A stretch of DNA of 64,000 nucleotides from Saccharothrix tamanrassetensis (GCF_014203665.1 NZ_JACHJN010000004.1:620001-684000), one strand, 5' to 3'. Counted from the stretch's first letter, positions 16,047 through 27,790 are shown. The notes: a model not told the origin generated them from the letters alone. Numbers and translations: made by a program.

Positions 16047-17522
16047 ATGGCAATCAGCCCCAAGGCCCGCCCTTACCTGCTCGTCGCGGCACTCGTGCTG
16101 GTGGTCGCCGGGGTGCTGGTCGCCGAGCTGCCCGGCGCACCGGGGCCGCAGCCGCAGGACGTGCCCGCCGCGAGCGGCACTCCCCCGGTGGTCGACGCGG
16201 AGGGCGGTGACGGCGCGGGCGACCCGTACTACCCGCAGGACGGCAACACCGGCTACGACGTCGGCGGCTACGACGTGGCCGTCAGCTACGACCCGGCGAC
16301 CCGCAAGCTGGACGGGAAAGCGCTGATCACGGCAACCGCGACGGCCGACCTCAGCCGGTTCAACCTGGACCTGTACAAGTTGGAGGCGTCCGAGGTGGCC
16401 GTCGGCGACGAGCGGGCCGCGTTCAGCCAGGAGGGCGAGCACGAGCTGGTCGTCACGCCGGCGAAGCCGCTGCGCAAGGACGAGCAGTTCACCGTGTCCG
16501 TGACCTACGGCGGTGAGCCGACCATGTTCGAGGACCGGGCGCTGGGGCGCAGCGGCTGGCAGATCTCCGCGTCCGGCGGTGCGTTCGCGGCGGGTGAACC
16601 GCACTCGGCGACCACCTGGTTCCCGGCCAACGACACGCCGCGCGACAAGGCGTCGTTCAAGCTGTCGGCCCGCGTGCCGGACGGTTGGTCGGTGGTGTCC
16701 AACGGGGTGGAGGAAGGCAGCACCCAGGCCGACGGGTGGACCACGTTCCGGTGGAACGCCGAGCAGCCCATGGCGACCTACCTGGCCACGGTGGCGATCG
16801 ACAAGTGGACGGTCGACCGCTCGACCCTGCCCGACGGCACCCCGGTGGTGAACGCCTACGCGCCCGGTGCGCTGGGTGCCCGTGCGGACCAGCAGCGGCT
16901 GCCGGAGATCCTGGCGTTCCTGTCCGCGAAGTACGGCCCTTACCCGTTCCGGTCGGCGGGCGGCATCTTCCTGGCCGACAACATCGGCTTCTCCCTGGAG
17001 ACCCAGACCCGCCCGATCTACGCGGGGTGGGCCGACCTGGAGACCGTGGTGCACGAGAACGCGCACCAGTGGTTCGGCGACTCGGTGAGCCTGCGGTCCT
17101 GGGCCGACATCTGCCTCAACGAGTGCTTCGCCAGCTACGCGCAATGGCAGTGGGCCGAGGCGAAGGAAGGCGTCAACCTCGACGACCGCTACCGCTCGGA
17201 GGTCGAGCGCACCGACGACTCCGGCGGCTACTGGAACCGCAAGCTGTACGACATGGGCCGGGGCAACGAGTTCCGCGGCGTGTACGACAAGGGCCAGCTC
17301 GCGGTGCACGCCCTGCGCCGGCAGATCGGCGACGAGTCGTTCGACAAGGTGCTGCAGACCTGGACCGCCCGGAACCGGGACGGGAACGCGTCGTGGCCGG
17401 AGTTCGAGGCGCACGTCGAGCAGGTGTCGGGGCAGGACCTGGACGGCTTCTTCGCGGCCTGGTTCCGGGGCGACGAACTCCCATCCGACCAGTACCTGTG
17501 GCCCGGCCCGCTCCGGCGCTAG
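16047..17522 (+). CDS. Membrane-anchored M1 family metallopeptidase
   Basis: Zinc aminopeptidase-type enzyme, 491 aa. An N-terminal signal anchor (about residues 10-28) indicates an extracytoplasmic location. The zinc site is HENAH (336-340) with the third ligand Glu359 in CLNECFASY at the canonical spacing. The exopeptidase motif GxMEN is represented by GFSLETQ, keeping the glutamate. The C-terminal helical domain of full-length aminopeptidases is short. With only 17 bp to the divergent hydrolase start, a leaderless transcript is plausible. Confidence 0.92.
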   Translation: MAISPKARPYLLVAALVLVVAGVLVAELPGAPGPQPQDVPAASGTPPVVDAEGGDGAGDPYYPQDGNTGYDVGGYDVAVSYDPATRKLDGKALITATATADLSRFNLDLYKLEASEVAVGDERAAFSQEGEHELVVTPAKPLRKDEQFTVSVTYGGEPTMFEDRALGRSGWQISASGGAFAAGEPHSATTWFPANDTPRDKASFKLSARVPDGWSVVSNGVEEGSTQADGWTTFRWNAEQPMATYLATVAIDKWTVDRSTLPDGTPVVNAYAPGALGARADQQRLPEILAFLSAKYGPYPFRSAGGIFLADNIGFSLETQTRPIYAGWADLETVVHENAHQWFGDSVSLRSWADICLNECFASYAQWQWAEAKEGVNLDDRYRSEVERTDDSGGYWNRKLYDMGRGNEFRGVYDKGQLAVHALRRQIGDESFDKVLQTWTARNRDGNASWPEFEAHVEQVSGQDLDGFFAAWFRGDELPSDQYLWPGPLRR

Positions 17523-17561
17523 CGGACCGGCGGCGGGCCCGGCCCTGCTAACGTCGGTGGC

Positions 17562-17873
17562 ATGGCGGTTGTGAAGATCAACGCGATCCACGTTCCCGAC
17601 GGTTCCGGCCCGGAGCTGGAGAAGCGGTTCGCCAAGCGGCTCGGAGCGGTGGACTCGTCGCCCGGGTTCCTGGGCTTCCAGCTGCTCCGGCCGGTCGCGG
17701 GCGACGACCGGTACTTCGTGGTCACGCACTGGGAGACCGACGAGGACTTCCAGAACTGGCTGGGCAGCGGGGCGCGCGAGGCGCACTCGGGCGAGCGGGC
17801 CAAGCCCGTGGGCACCGGCTCCGACCTGCTGGAGTTCGAGGTCGTGCTCAGCTCCGACCCGAAGCGTGACTGA
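17562..17873 (+). CDS. mhuD: Haem-degrading monooxygenase MhuD
   Basis: Small ABM-fold haem oxygenase, 103 aa, that opens haem to mycobilin-type products and frees iron. The residues that define mycobacterial MhuD are at the same positions: Asn7 (VVKINAIH), Trp66 (FQNWLGSG) and His75 (REAHSGER). The whole sequence aligns without gaps through SPGFLGFQLLRPV and ERYFVVTHW-like stretches, as remembered from the M. tuberculosis protein. The start codon of the sirtuin gene lies inside its last codons (8-bp overlap). No IdeR box is seen directly upstream. Confidence 0.93.
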   Translation: MAVVKINAIHVPDGSGPELEKRFAKRLGAVDSSPGFLGFQLLRPVAGDDRYFVVTHWETDEDFQNWLGSGAREAHSGERAKPVGTGSDLLEFEVVLSSDPKRD

Positions 17874-18816
17874 CCCGGACACCACCGAGCAGGACCGACC
17901 GGACGCACGTCCCGACCGAGCGCGCCCTGAGCACGCGAGCCAGGGCCACGCGACTCCCGATCACGCGGCTCGCGATCACACGGCTCCCGACGACGCGGGC
18001 CGGGACGACGCGGCTGTCGACCACGCGGGGCTGGAGCGAGCGGCCGAGCTGATCGCGGGCGCGGAGGCGGTGCTGGTGTGCGCGGGCGCCGGGATGGGCG
18101 TCGACTCGGGGCTGCCGGACTTCCGGGGCGACCACGGGTTCTGGCAGGCGTACCCGCCCTACGCGCGGCTGGGGCTGCGGTTCGCCGAACTCGCCGACCC
18201 GGTGCACTTCGTGGAGGACCCGTCCCTCGCCTGGGGCTTCTACGGCCACCGCCTGGACCTCTACCGGACCACCCGGCCGCACGCGGGCTTCGACGTACTG
18301 CGGTCCTGGGGCGCGCGGGTGTTCACGTCGAACGTGGACGGGCAGTTCCAGCGCGCCGGGCTCGCGGACGTCGCCGAGGTGCACGGGTCGATCCACCGCC
18401 TCCAGTGCGTCGAGCCGTGCACGGACGACGTGTGGCCCGCCGACGACCTCGCGGTCACCGTCGACCCGGAGACCATGCGCGCCACCGGACCGCTGCCGTC
18501 GTGCCGCAACTGCGGCGGCCTGGCGCGGCCGAACATCCTCATGTTCGGCGACTGGTCGTGGATCGCCGGTCCGAGTCAGCGGGCGTTGGACGAGCTCACG
18601 GCGTGGCGGCGCACCGTGCGCGGCCTGGTGGTGCTCGAACTGGGCGCCGGGCTGGCGGTGCCGACCGTGCGGCGGCAGGCGGAGCTGGCCAGTGCCGCGT
18701 CCGGGGCGCTGATCAGGATCAACCCGCGCGAGCCGGAGGTGCGGCACGGGCGCGGGGTGGCACTGCGGATGGGCGCCCTGGCGGCGCTCACGGAGCTGGC
18801 ACGACGAACTGCGTGA
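17866..18816 (+). CDS. Sirtuin (Sir2) family NAD-dependent deacylase
   Basis: A 316-aa protein with the sirtuin core from about residue 58: GAGMGVDSGLPDFRG (NAD binding), TSNVDGQF, the catalytic histidine in EVHGSIHRLQC, and two CxxxC/CxxC pairs (CVEPC, CRNCG) for structural zinc. Deacetylase or other deacylase activity is inferred. The first 55 or so residues are a low-complexity tail of Asp-His-Ala pentapeptides coded by a 15-bp repeat, absent from typical sirtuins. It starts at GTG 17866 within mhuD, so the two are coupled. Its end overlaps the convergent nuclease-family gene by 29 bp. Confidence 0.9.
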   Translation: MTDPDTTEQDRPDARPDRARPEHASQGHATPDHAARDHTAPDDAGRDDAAVDHAGLERAAELIAGAEAVLVCAGAGMGVDSGLPDFRGDHGFWQAYPPYARLGLRFAELADPVHFVEDPSLAWGFYGHRLDLYRTTRPHAGFDVLRSWGARVFTSNVDGQFQRAGLADVAEVHGSIHRLQCVEPCTDDVWPADDLAVTVDPETMRATGPLPSCRNCGGLARPNILMFGDWSWIAGPSQRALDELTAWRRTVRGLVVLELGAGLAVPTVRRQAELASAASGALIRINPREPEVRHGRGVALRMGALAALTELARRTA

Positions 18817-19759
18817 CGATCGCCCGGTGGTCGCTGCCGGGGATGTCGATCACCTGGAACGTGTCCACCGGGCACCGGTTGTCCACCAGGACGTGGTCGA
18901 TGACGACCGGCGGCGGCCACACCGCGCCGGACGGCCACGTCGGGTCCAGCCCCGCGCCGACCTGGTCGGCGGCGTCCACGTAGCCCTGGTTGAGCAGCCG
19001 GCGCAGGCCCACGTGGTCGAGCGTGGCGTTGAAGTCGCCCGCCAGCACCCGGAACGGACCGTTCAGGTCGCGTTGCGGCAGGCCCGCCATGTCCCGCTGC
19101 CAGGTCTCCGGGCCGTCCGGCACGACCGGCGGCAGCGGGTGGACGGACACCACCTCCAGGTCCTCGCCGGGCAGGTCCACCAACGCGCCCGCCTGGCGCA
19201 ACGTGCTCGGCGCGGCGAGGTCGCGCGCGGTCAGCGGGTAGCGCGAGGCGATCCCCGACCCCGAAGCGCCCGGCTCGGCCAGGAACACCCGGTGCGGCAG
19301 CACCTCGTCCAGGCCGGCGCGTTCGAAGTCGCGGACCATCGCCGGCGTCAGCTCCTGGAGCGCCAGCACGTCCACCTCGTGCGCCCGCACCGCCTCCACG
19401 ACGGCCTCCGCCTCGGCTCGTCCCACCAGCAGGTTCGCCGCCATGACCCGGACCTGCTGGCCCACCCCGATCGGTCGCGAGTCGGGGAACGCGCGCGGCG
19501 CGACCGCCGCCACCAGCACCAGCGCGACCAGCAACGTCACGGTGCCGACCAGCCACCGGCGCAGCAGCAGGGCGATCGCGCCCAACAGCACGCCGACCGC
19601 CGTGACGTAGGGCACCAGGGCGGTGGTGGCCACCATGTGCCGGGTGCCGTCGATGCCCAGCAGTCGGAGTGCGGCGGCCACGACGAACGCTGTGGTGGCG
19701 ATCACCAGCAGGAACGTCGCGGCCTTGCTCCTCGGACGGCGTTCCTCGATGTCGGCCAC
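18788..19759 (-). CDS. Membrane-anchored EEP family phosphoesterase
   Basis: Endonuclease/exonuclease/phosphatase-fold protein, 323 aa. Three N-terminal membrane helices (to about residue 85) precede the catalytic domain, which shows the metal-binding glutamate in LALQELTP, the GDFNAT loop and the terminal SDHRAIVTQ catalytic histidine. Membrane EEP proteins of this layout are common in actinomycetes and may cleave nucleic acids or phospholipid head groups outside the cell; substrate unknown. GTG 19759 is 18 bp from the divergent pcp start. Confidence 0.88.
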   Translation of the reverse strand: MADIEERRPRSKAATFLLVIATTAFVVAAALRLLGIDGTRHMVATTALVPYVTAVGVLLGAIALLLRRWLVGTVTLLVALVLVAAVAPRAFPDSRPIGVGQQVRVMAANLLVGRAEAEAVVEAVRAHEVDVLALQELTPAMVRDFERAGLDEVLPHRVFLAEPGASGSGIASRYPLTARDLAAPSTLRQAGALVDLPGEDLEVVSVHPLPPVVPDGPETWQRDMAGLPQRDLNGPFRVLAGDFNATLDHVGLRRLLNQGYVDAADQVGAGLDPTWPSGAVWPPPVVIDHVLVDNRCPVDTFQVIDIPGSDHRAIVTQFVVPAP

Positions 19760-19777
19760 GACAACTAGTCTGCCCGA

Positions 19778-20407
19778 GTGAAAGTGGTGCTGACGGGCTT
19801 CGAGCCGTTCGGGGGCGAGGACACCAATCCCTCCTGGGATGCGGTGCGGGCGGTGACGCCTCAGGGGTACCGGCTGGTGACGGCCGAGCTGCCGTGCGAG
19901 TTCGGGGCGTCGGTGGGGGCGGTGCGCGAGCTGGTGACGCGGCACTCCCCCGACGTGGTGATCTGCGTGGGGCAGGCGGGCGGGCGGGACGCGGTGACCC
20001 CGGAGCGCGTGGCGATCAACCTGGACGACGCGCGGATCCCGGACAACGCCGGCCACCAGCCGATCGACGTCCCGGTGGTGGACGGCGGTCCGGCGGCGTA
20101 CTTCACCACGCTGCCCGTGAAGGCGTGCGTGTCGGCTCTGCGCTCGGCCGACATCCCGGCGGCCGTGTCGCACACGGCGGGGACGTTCGTGTGCAACCAC
20201 GTGTTCTACGGGCTGATGCACCTGGTCGCGACCGAGTTCGAGGGCGTCCGCGCCGGTTTCGTGCACATCCCCTACGCGCCGGAACAGGGGCACACGGACG
20301 CGCCCAGCCTGGAGACGGCCACCGTGACGCGCGCCTTGGACCTGATCATCCGCACCACGATCACCCGGACGGACGACCTGCACACCACGGGCGGCACGCT
20401 GCACTGA
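19778..20407 (+). CDS. pcp: Pyroglutamyl-peptidase I
   Basis: Cysteine peptidase (family C15) that removes N-terminal pyroglutamate, 209 aa, the normal length. The catalytic triad is visible: Glu76 (TPERVAIN), Cys139 (GTFVCN) and His163 (FVHIPY). It starts at GTG 19778 and is followed by a strong stem-loop terminator. Cytoplasmic. Confidence 0.95.
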   Translation: MKVVLTGFEPFGGEDTNPSWDAVRAVTPQGYRLVTAELPCEFGASVGAVRELVTRHSPDVVICVGQAGGRDAVTPERVAINLDDARIPDNAGHQPIDVPVVDGGPAAYFTTLPVKACVSALRSADIPAAVSHTAGTFVCNHVFYGLMHLVATEFEGVRAGFVHIPYAPEQGHTDAPSLETATVTRALDLIIRTTITRTDDLHTTGGTLH

Positions 20408-20428
20408 GCAGGGGGATACGCGCGGAAA

Positions 20429-20454
20429 CGCCCCCTGGATGTTCCCAGGGGGCG
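20429..20454. terminator. Bidirectional stem-loop between pcp and clpC
   Basis: A perfect 10-bp stem (cgccccctgg / ccagggggcg) with a 6-nt loop, lying between the convergent ends of pcp and clpC. It lacks a long U tract on either side, as is usual for high-GC actinomycete terminators. Confidence 0.8.
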
Positions 20455-20499
20455 CTTGCGCTGTCTCAGCAGACCGTCAGGCCGCAGCCGTCAGACCTG

Positions 20500-23058
<2,559 letters not shown>

Positions 23059-23255
23059 TCGCACTCCCTGACTGCTGCGCCGGCGGTCCTCGGGCTCGCC
23101 ACTGGCATACCGTGGAGAGCGCGGCACCGTGGGACCACTGTAGTCGTCAGCCCCGACACTCTCAGTTCCCGTTCGCGTGCAGTCACCTTCGGGGATCTCT
23201 GACATCGGTACCAACGCGTGATCTGCCTGGCAGATTCCACGGATCGGGCGATGTC

Positions 23256-23268
23256 CGCTGAGCGCGAA
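23256..23268 (-). promoter_or_regulatory. ClgR-like site upstream of clpC
   Basis: CGCTGAGCGCGAA resembles the ClgR motif (CGCY-N4-GCG core with A/T-rich flanks, from memory), with one deviation. ClgR activates clp genes in Streptomyces and mycobacteria. About 200 bp from the start is far but acceptable if the transcript has a long leader; otherwise chance. Confidence 0.3.
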
Positions 23269-23338
23269 CACCCGGCCGCCCCGGCGACACGCAGCGTGAC
23301 CGGCGTCACCGCACGACCCCGACTCCGGTGAACCTCGA

Positions 23339-23357
23339 TAAGGTTAGGCATACCTCA
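23339..23357 (+). promoter_or_regulatory. IdeR/DtxR iron box
   Basis: The 19-bp sequence taaggttaggcatacctca matches the consensus TTAGGTTAGGCTAACCTAA at 15 positions, including the uninterrupted AGGTTAGGC half. It ends 27 bp before the fhuF-type start, a position suiting iron-dependent repression. Confidence 0.8.
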
Positions 23358-23384
23358 TCCGAACCCACCCGAGGACCTTCTGAC

Positions 23385-24194
23385 ATGACCGTACCGGCGA
23401 GGGCAGTCGTGCGCGACGCGTGCACGCCGATCGCCGGATCCGTCACTCGGGCGGACGCACTCACCCAATGGTGTGAGATCCGGTTCGGCCTTCCGGTCGG
23501 CGCGGCGGACCGGGGCTGGGTGGTCGCGGAGACCCTGCTCGCCGAGCCGAGCGGGTTCGACACCTGGCGGGAGACCCTCGCCGGGTGGCTGCGGGCCCAG
23601 TACGGCGACGCGCCGGACCGCACCACCGGCGGCTACGTGATGAGCTGGTACCTCAGCGCGGTCGGGATGCTCGGCGGCACCCTGTTCCACCTGGCGCGTC
23701 GCGTCCCGTCGCTGCGCCCCTCGGACGTGGCGATCCGCATCGCGGGCGAGGACCGCCCGCACGTGATCGGCCTGGCGCTGCTCGCCGACGACTTCGCGTG
23801 CCTGCCCGACGACCCGGAGGCCGACCACCCGGCGGCTGCCGCGGTGGCCGACGACCACGCGCTGGCCGCTCTGCTGCGAGCCCGGTTCGCCGCCCACGCG
23901 ACCCGGTTCGTGGCGTCCTTCGGGCCGACCGTCCGGCTGGGCAGGCGCCAGCTGTGGGCCGCCGCCACCGACGCGCTGGACAGCGCCGCCTGGACCGCCG
24001 GGCAGCTCCGCGGCGACGAGGCGGCGGGCGCGGCCGACTCGGCGCTGCTGCTGCCGGACCGGCTCGACCCGTTCACGTCGGCGTCGACGCTGCGCGCCGC
24101 GGAATCCGGTTGGACCCGCCGCCGGGAAAGCTGCTGCTTCCACTTCGCCCTGCCCGGCGCGGAAGCCTGCGCCACCTGTCCGCGCGTCTGCTGA
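23385..24194 (+). CDS. FhuF-type [2Fe-2S] ferric siderophore reductase
   Basis: Likely reduces ferric siderophore complexes in the cytoplasm to release iron, 269 aa. The C-terminus carries the FhuF cysteine cluster, adjacent Cys-Cys (in ESCCFHFALPG) followed by C-x2-C-P (ACATCPRVC), which binds a [2Fe-2S] centre. The ATG at 23385 is preferred because the iron box lies just before it; a GTG further upstream would put the box inside the gene. No siderophore transport genes are adjacent. Repression by IdeR under iron sufficiency is expected. Confidence 0.88.
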   Translation: MTVPARAVVRDACTPIAGSVTRADALTQWCEIRFGLPVGAADRGWVVAETLLAEPSGFDTWRETLAGWLRAQYGDAPDRTTGGYVMSWYLSAVGMLGGTLFHLARRVPSLRPSDVAIRIAGEDRPHVIGLALLADDFACLPDDPEADHPAAAAVADDHALAALLRARFAAHATRFVASFGPTVRLGRRQLWAAATDALDSAAWTAGQLRGDEAAGAADSALLLPDRLDPFTSASTLRAAESGWTRRRESCCFHFALPGAEACATCPRVC

Positions 24195-24408
24195 GCGAAG
24201 AAACCGGCGTCCGCCGCGCCCGCGCTGGACCGTTCGGCCCCTTCCGCCGGCCGTTGACCCGAGCGATCCGCGGTGTCGTCGAGATCGTTGCGAACTTCAC
24301 CTTCCGGTGGACCGCAAGATCACGTCGGAGATCACTTCCGGTGGCCCCGTGCGCACCGATCGGTTGCCCAAAACAACCGAGGCCGGGAAACTGCGACCGG
24401 GCACAACC
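24195..24408. other. Intergenic region between fhuF-type gene and lsr2 terminator
   Basis: About 210 bp without a supportable gene. I see no promoter, repeat or RNA motif that stands out. Confidence 0.6.
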
Positions 24409-24438
24409 AAGGGGCGCCGGTCGAAACCGGCACCCCTT
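24409..24438. terminator. Stem-loop downstream of lsr2
   Basis: A 13-bp stem with one mismatch (aaggggcgccggt and its partner) closed by a CGAA tetraloop, 50 bp after the lsr2 stop. On the minus strand it would end the lsr2 transcript; it can also serve the convergent fhuF-type gene. Confidence 0.75.
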
Positions 24439-24488
24439 CGTCGATTGACGTAATGGCCGTGGCCTGCGCCACGCGATGAGCCATCGGC

Positions 24489-24836
24489 TCAGCCCTGCTG
24501 GTGGTAGGCCTCCAGCACCTCGGCAGGGATGCGCCCACGATCGGACACCTTCATCCCCTGCTTGCGGGCCCACTCCCGAATCGCCTGGTTCTGCTCGCGA
24601 TCGGCCGATGCCGGACGTGCCGCCTTCACGCCGGCCGGGCGGCCCGGACCGCGCTTGCGGCCGCCCGCCTTGCGAGCGCTGGCGACGAAGTCGGCGAGTG
24701 CATCGCGGAGCCTGCCCGCATTGCCCGAAGAAAGGTCGATCTCGTAGGACACACCGTCCAAACCGAAGCCGACCGTCTCCTCTGCCTTCCCGCCGTCCAG
24801 GTCATCGACCAGGGTCACGGTGACCTTCTGCGCCAT
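24489..24836 (-). CDS. lsr2: Nucleoid-associated xenogeneic silencer Lsr2
   Basis: H-NS-like DNA bridging protein of actinobacteria, 115 aa. The N-terminal dimerisation domain ([22 protein letters not shown]) is followed by a basic linker and the DNA-binding domain with the minor-groove RGR motif (residues 100-102, in [11 protein letters not shown]). A very good caggaggaaac ribosome-binding site precedes ATG 24836. It lies between lysS and clpC, the same neighbours as in mycobacteria. Confidence 0.97.
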   Translation of the reverse strand: MAQKVTVTLVDDLDGGKAEETVGFGLDGVSYEIDLSSGNAGRLRDALADFVASARKAGGRKRGPGRPAGVKAARPASADREQNQAIREWARKQGMKVSDRGRIPAEVLEAYHQQG

Positions 24837-24952
24837 GCGTTTCCTCCTGGACTCCGAATGCGCGGTTGTTCCCCGACCGCGACCAAAGCATTGTCGAGTG
24901 CAGGTTAGCGCACAAGTACCGCAATGCGCAGACCGGAGTCCGAGAAGTTACT

Positions 24953-26464
24953 TCATTCAGGGCGCACGAGGGGGAACAGGATCGTCTCCCGGATACCGAG
25001 ACCGGTGATGGCCATCAGCAGTCGGTCGATGCCCATTCCGACACCACCGGTCGGTGGCATTCCGTACTCCAGCGATCGCAGAAAGTCTTCGTCCACCGGC
25101 ATCGCCTCGACGTCGCCGGCGGCACTCAACCGCGCCTGGGCTTCCAGCCGCTCCCGCTCCACCACCGGGTCGACCAGTTCCGAGTATCCCGTGCCCAACT
25201 CGAATCCGCGCACGTACAGGTCCCACTTTTCGGCCACGCCCGGCCGGCTGCGGTGCTGACGGGTCAGCGGGGAGGTCTCGACCGGGAAATCCCGGACAAA
25301 CGTGGGCGCGTACAGCCGTCCCCCGACCAGGTGCTCCCACAGCTCCTCGACGAGCTTGCCGTGGCCGAACTTCGGGTCGGTCTCCAGACCCGCCTTGTCC
25401 GCGAGCTTGCGGAGGTGCTCGGCCGGTGTCCCGGGCGTGACCTCCTCGCCGACGGCCTCGGACAGCGACTCGTACATGCCCAGCGTGGTCCACTCGCCGC
25501 CGAGGTCGTACTCCTCGCCGTCGGCCAGCGTCACCACGTGCGAACCGGTGACCGCCATCGCGGCCTCCTGCACCAGCTCGCGGGTCAGCACGGCGTTGGT
25601 CTCGTAGGTGGCGTACGCCTCGTAGTACTCCAGCATGGAGAACTCGGGCGAATGGGACGAGTCCATGCCTTCGTTGCGGAAGTTGCGGTTGATCTCGAAG
25701 ACCTTCTCGATACCCCCGACCACGCACCGCTTGAGGTACAGCTCGGGAGCGATCCTCAGGAACAGGTCGATGTCCAGGGCGTTGGAGTGGGTGACGAACG
25801 GGCGGGCCGTCGCACCACCCTGCAACGTCTGCAACATCGGGGTCTCGACTTCGATGAATCCGCGCCGGTGGAAGGAGTCCCGCAACGACCGCACCACGGC
25901 GGCCCGGTTGCGCACCGTGTTGCGGGCCTGGTCACGGACGATGAGATCGACGTACCGCTGCCGAATGCGGGTTTCCTCGGCCAGTTCCTTGTGTGCCACC
26001 GGAAGCGGCCGAAGGGCCTTCGCGGCCAGCCGCCACTCCTGCGCCATCACGGAGAGTTCACCACGCCGCGAGGTGATGACCTCGCCGCGCACGAATACGT
26101 GGTCGCCCAAGTCGACGTCGGACTTCCATTCCGCCAGCCCCTGCTCGCCCACCCCGTTCAGGCTCAGCATGGCCTGGAGTTCGGTGCCGTCGCCTTCGCG
26201 CAGCGTCGCGAAGCACAACTTCCCGGTGTTGCGGATGAACATCACGCGTCCGGTGACACCGACGACCTGCCCGGTCGAGACATCGGGTTCGAGCCCCTGG
26301 TGCGCCTCGCGGACCTCACGCAACGTGTGCGTGCGAGGCAGTTCGACGGGATAGGGATCGACCCCGCGTTCCAGCAACCGCACCCGCTTCTCCCGGCGCA
26401 CGCGCAGCTGCTCGGGAAGATCGTCGTCACTGGTCGCGGAAGGGTTCGCAGGCTGCTCACTCAC
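24953..26464 (-). CDS. lysS: Lysyl-tRNA synthetase, class II
   Basis: Charges tRNA-Lys, 503 aa. It has an OB-fold anticodon domain ([20 protein letters not shown]), class II motif 2 ([20 protein letters not shown]) and motif 3 ([13 protein letters not shown]). The start is GTG 26464, followed at once by a second GAG-rich codon run; the upstream DNA is C-rich and shows no Shine-Dalgarno, so translation may be leaderless. It is divergent from the methyltransferase gene with about 50 bp between. Confidence 0.96.
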   Translation of the reverse strand: MSEQPANPSATSDDDLPEQLRVRREKRVRLLERGVDPYPVELPRTHTLREVREAHQGLEPDVSTGQVVGVTGRVMFIRNTGKLCFATLREGDGTELQAMLSLNGVGEQGLAEWKSDVDLGDHVFVRGEVITSRRGELSVMAQEWRLAAKALRPLPVAHKELAEETRIRQRYVDLIVRDQARNTVRNRAAVVRSLRDSFHRRGFIEVETPMLQTLQGGATARPFVTHSNALDIDLFLRIAPELYLKRCVVGGIEKVFEINRNFRNEGMDSSHSPEFSMLEYYEAYATYETNAVLTRELVQEAAMAVTGSHVVTLADGEEYDLGGEWTTLGMYESLSEAVGEEVTPGTPAEHLRKLADKAGLETDPKFGHGKLVEELWEHLVGGRLYAPTFVRDFPVETSPLTRQHRSRPGVAEKWDLYVRGFELGTGYSELVDPVVERERLEAQARLSAAGDVEAMPVDEDFLRSLEYGMPPTGGVGMGIDRLLMAITGLGIRETILFPLVRPE

Positions 26465-26514
26465 GGGGGGAAGCGTACGGAAGAACCGTTCGGGGATTCG
26501 AACGGGTTCTCACT

Positions 26515-27279
26515 ATGGTGGGGACGGTGACGAGTGATGACTTGAGTGCTCGCCGGGCGAACTCCTTCGGGCCCCACGCCCACACCTACGCCGAACACCG
26601 CCCGGACTACCCGGCAGCGGCCGTCCGCTGGGCACTGGCCCCGCTGGGACCGGGCCACCACCGCGTCCTGGACCTGGGTGCGGGCACCGGCAAGCTCACC
26701 GGCGTGCTCGTCGCGGAAGGCCACCAGGTCACCGCGGTGGAGCCGGACGAGTCGATGCTCTCGGAACTGGTGCGCAGGCACGGCGGCGTCCGGGCCCTGC
26801 CCGGGACAGCGGAACGCATCCCCGTCCCCGACGGCACGGTGGACGCAGTGGTGGTGGGCCAGGCGTTCCACTGGTTCGACCCGACCAGGTCCATGCCCGA
26901 GATCGCCCGCGTGCTGCGGCCCGGCGGAGTGCTCGCGGGCCTGTGGAACAACATCGACGCCACCGTCCCCTGGGCAGCCGAGTTCGACCGGATCATCCAG
27001 TCCTCCGCCAGCACACCCAGCACCCCGACCTACGCGATGCCGGACCACACCCTGTTCAGGGACACGGAAACCGACGAGTTCCCCCACACCCACCGGAGGA
27101 CGGCGGAAACCCTGGTAATCACCATCGGCACCCACTCGCACACCCTGGTCATCCCCAAGGAAGAACGAGACCAACTCCTACAACGAACACTGACCTTCCT
27201 CCACACCAACCCACCAACCGCCACCGGCGAGTTCGACCTACCACTCATCACCTACGTGGAACGCACCATCCGCACCTGA
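26515..27279 (+). CDS. Class I SAM-dependent methyltransferase
   Basis: A 254-aa methyltransferase of the Methyltransf_11 type with motif I VLDLGAGTGKLTG, motif II VTAVEPDESM and the post-II stretch AFHWFD. The substrate cannot be read from the sequence. Alternative starts are ATG 26515 and GTG 26527; the latter has gggga close upstream. The GC composition and codon use drift in the last third (AC-rich), ending just before an intergenic repeat block. Confidence 0.85.
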   Translation: MVGTVTSDDLSARRANSFGPHAHTYAEHRPDYPAAAVRWALAPLGPGHHRVLDLGAGTGKLTGVLVAEGHQVTAVEPDESMLSELVRRHGGVRALPGTAERIPVPDGTVDAVVVGQAFHWFDPTRSMPEIARVLRPGGVLAGLWNNIDATVPWAAEFDRIIQSSASTPSTPTYAMPDHTLFRDTETDEFPHTHRRTAETLVITIGTHSHTLVIPKEERDQLLQRTLTFLHTNPPTATGEFDLPLITYVERTIRT

Positions 27280-27438
27280 CCCCCGCACACCCTCAACTCC
27301 TTCGCTCCGCCCTCACCACCGCGCTCCGCCTTCGCGCCCGAGACTCCCGCGCCTGTGCTCCCGCACTTCGCCTCGCGCCCTCGGCCCACGCGCCCAACCC
27401 TCGCCTCGGCCCACGCGCCCCGCGCGCATACCTCTGCC

Positions 27439-27650
27439 CTGCGTGTCATCCCCGTATGGCCTGCGCGCCAGCGAACCGCATGTGTCAAGGGCAGATCGGT
27501 CGCGCGACCACCGCACCCACATGATCGATCTGCCCTTGACGCATGTGGTTGTCTCCGACCAGGTCATACGGGGAGGACACGCAGACCCGCACCTCAAAGC
27601 TCGAAGAGCTTTGCGGGGCATCCTTGGCGGTCTGCCCGTCCGGCGAGGAC
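27439..27650 (-). repeat. Composite hairpin element, copy 2
   Basis: Opposite orientation to copy 1. Outer arms at 27439-27463 and 27560-27584 match at 23 of 25. Inner arms at 27475-27498 and 27526-27549 match at 22 of 24, and the two mismatches would be G-U pairs in RNA. The loop is 27 nt. The minus strand carries the asymmetric loop as GTCGGAGACAACC. The leader at 27629-27650 reads GTCCTCGCCGGACGGGCAG on the minus strand, 44 nt from the outer arm edge, followed by CCGCCAAGGATG. Confidence 0.85.
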
Positions 27651-27790
27651 GCCCTTACGCCCGTAGACCCCAAGCCACTGAAACCACCCCGAGGCCACGC
27701 TTCGCAAGCGTCCCCTCGACGTGAACGCCCCCGACACACACCCAACCACGCAGGTACGACAATCCCTGCCCCCTGCCCCCTGCCCCCCGG

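Noticed and set aside
16026-17885. A long minus-strand open frame across the M1 peptidase and mhuD
   Set aside because: It opposes two genes with clear catalytic motifs; composition is Arg/Gly/Val/His-rich as in antisense frames.
24953-26515. T-box leader for lysS
   Set aside because: No specifier loop or T-box sequence lies in the approximately 50 bp upstream of the start.
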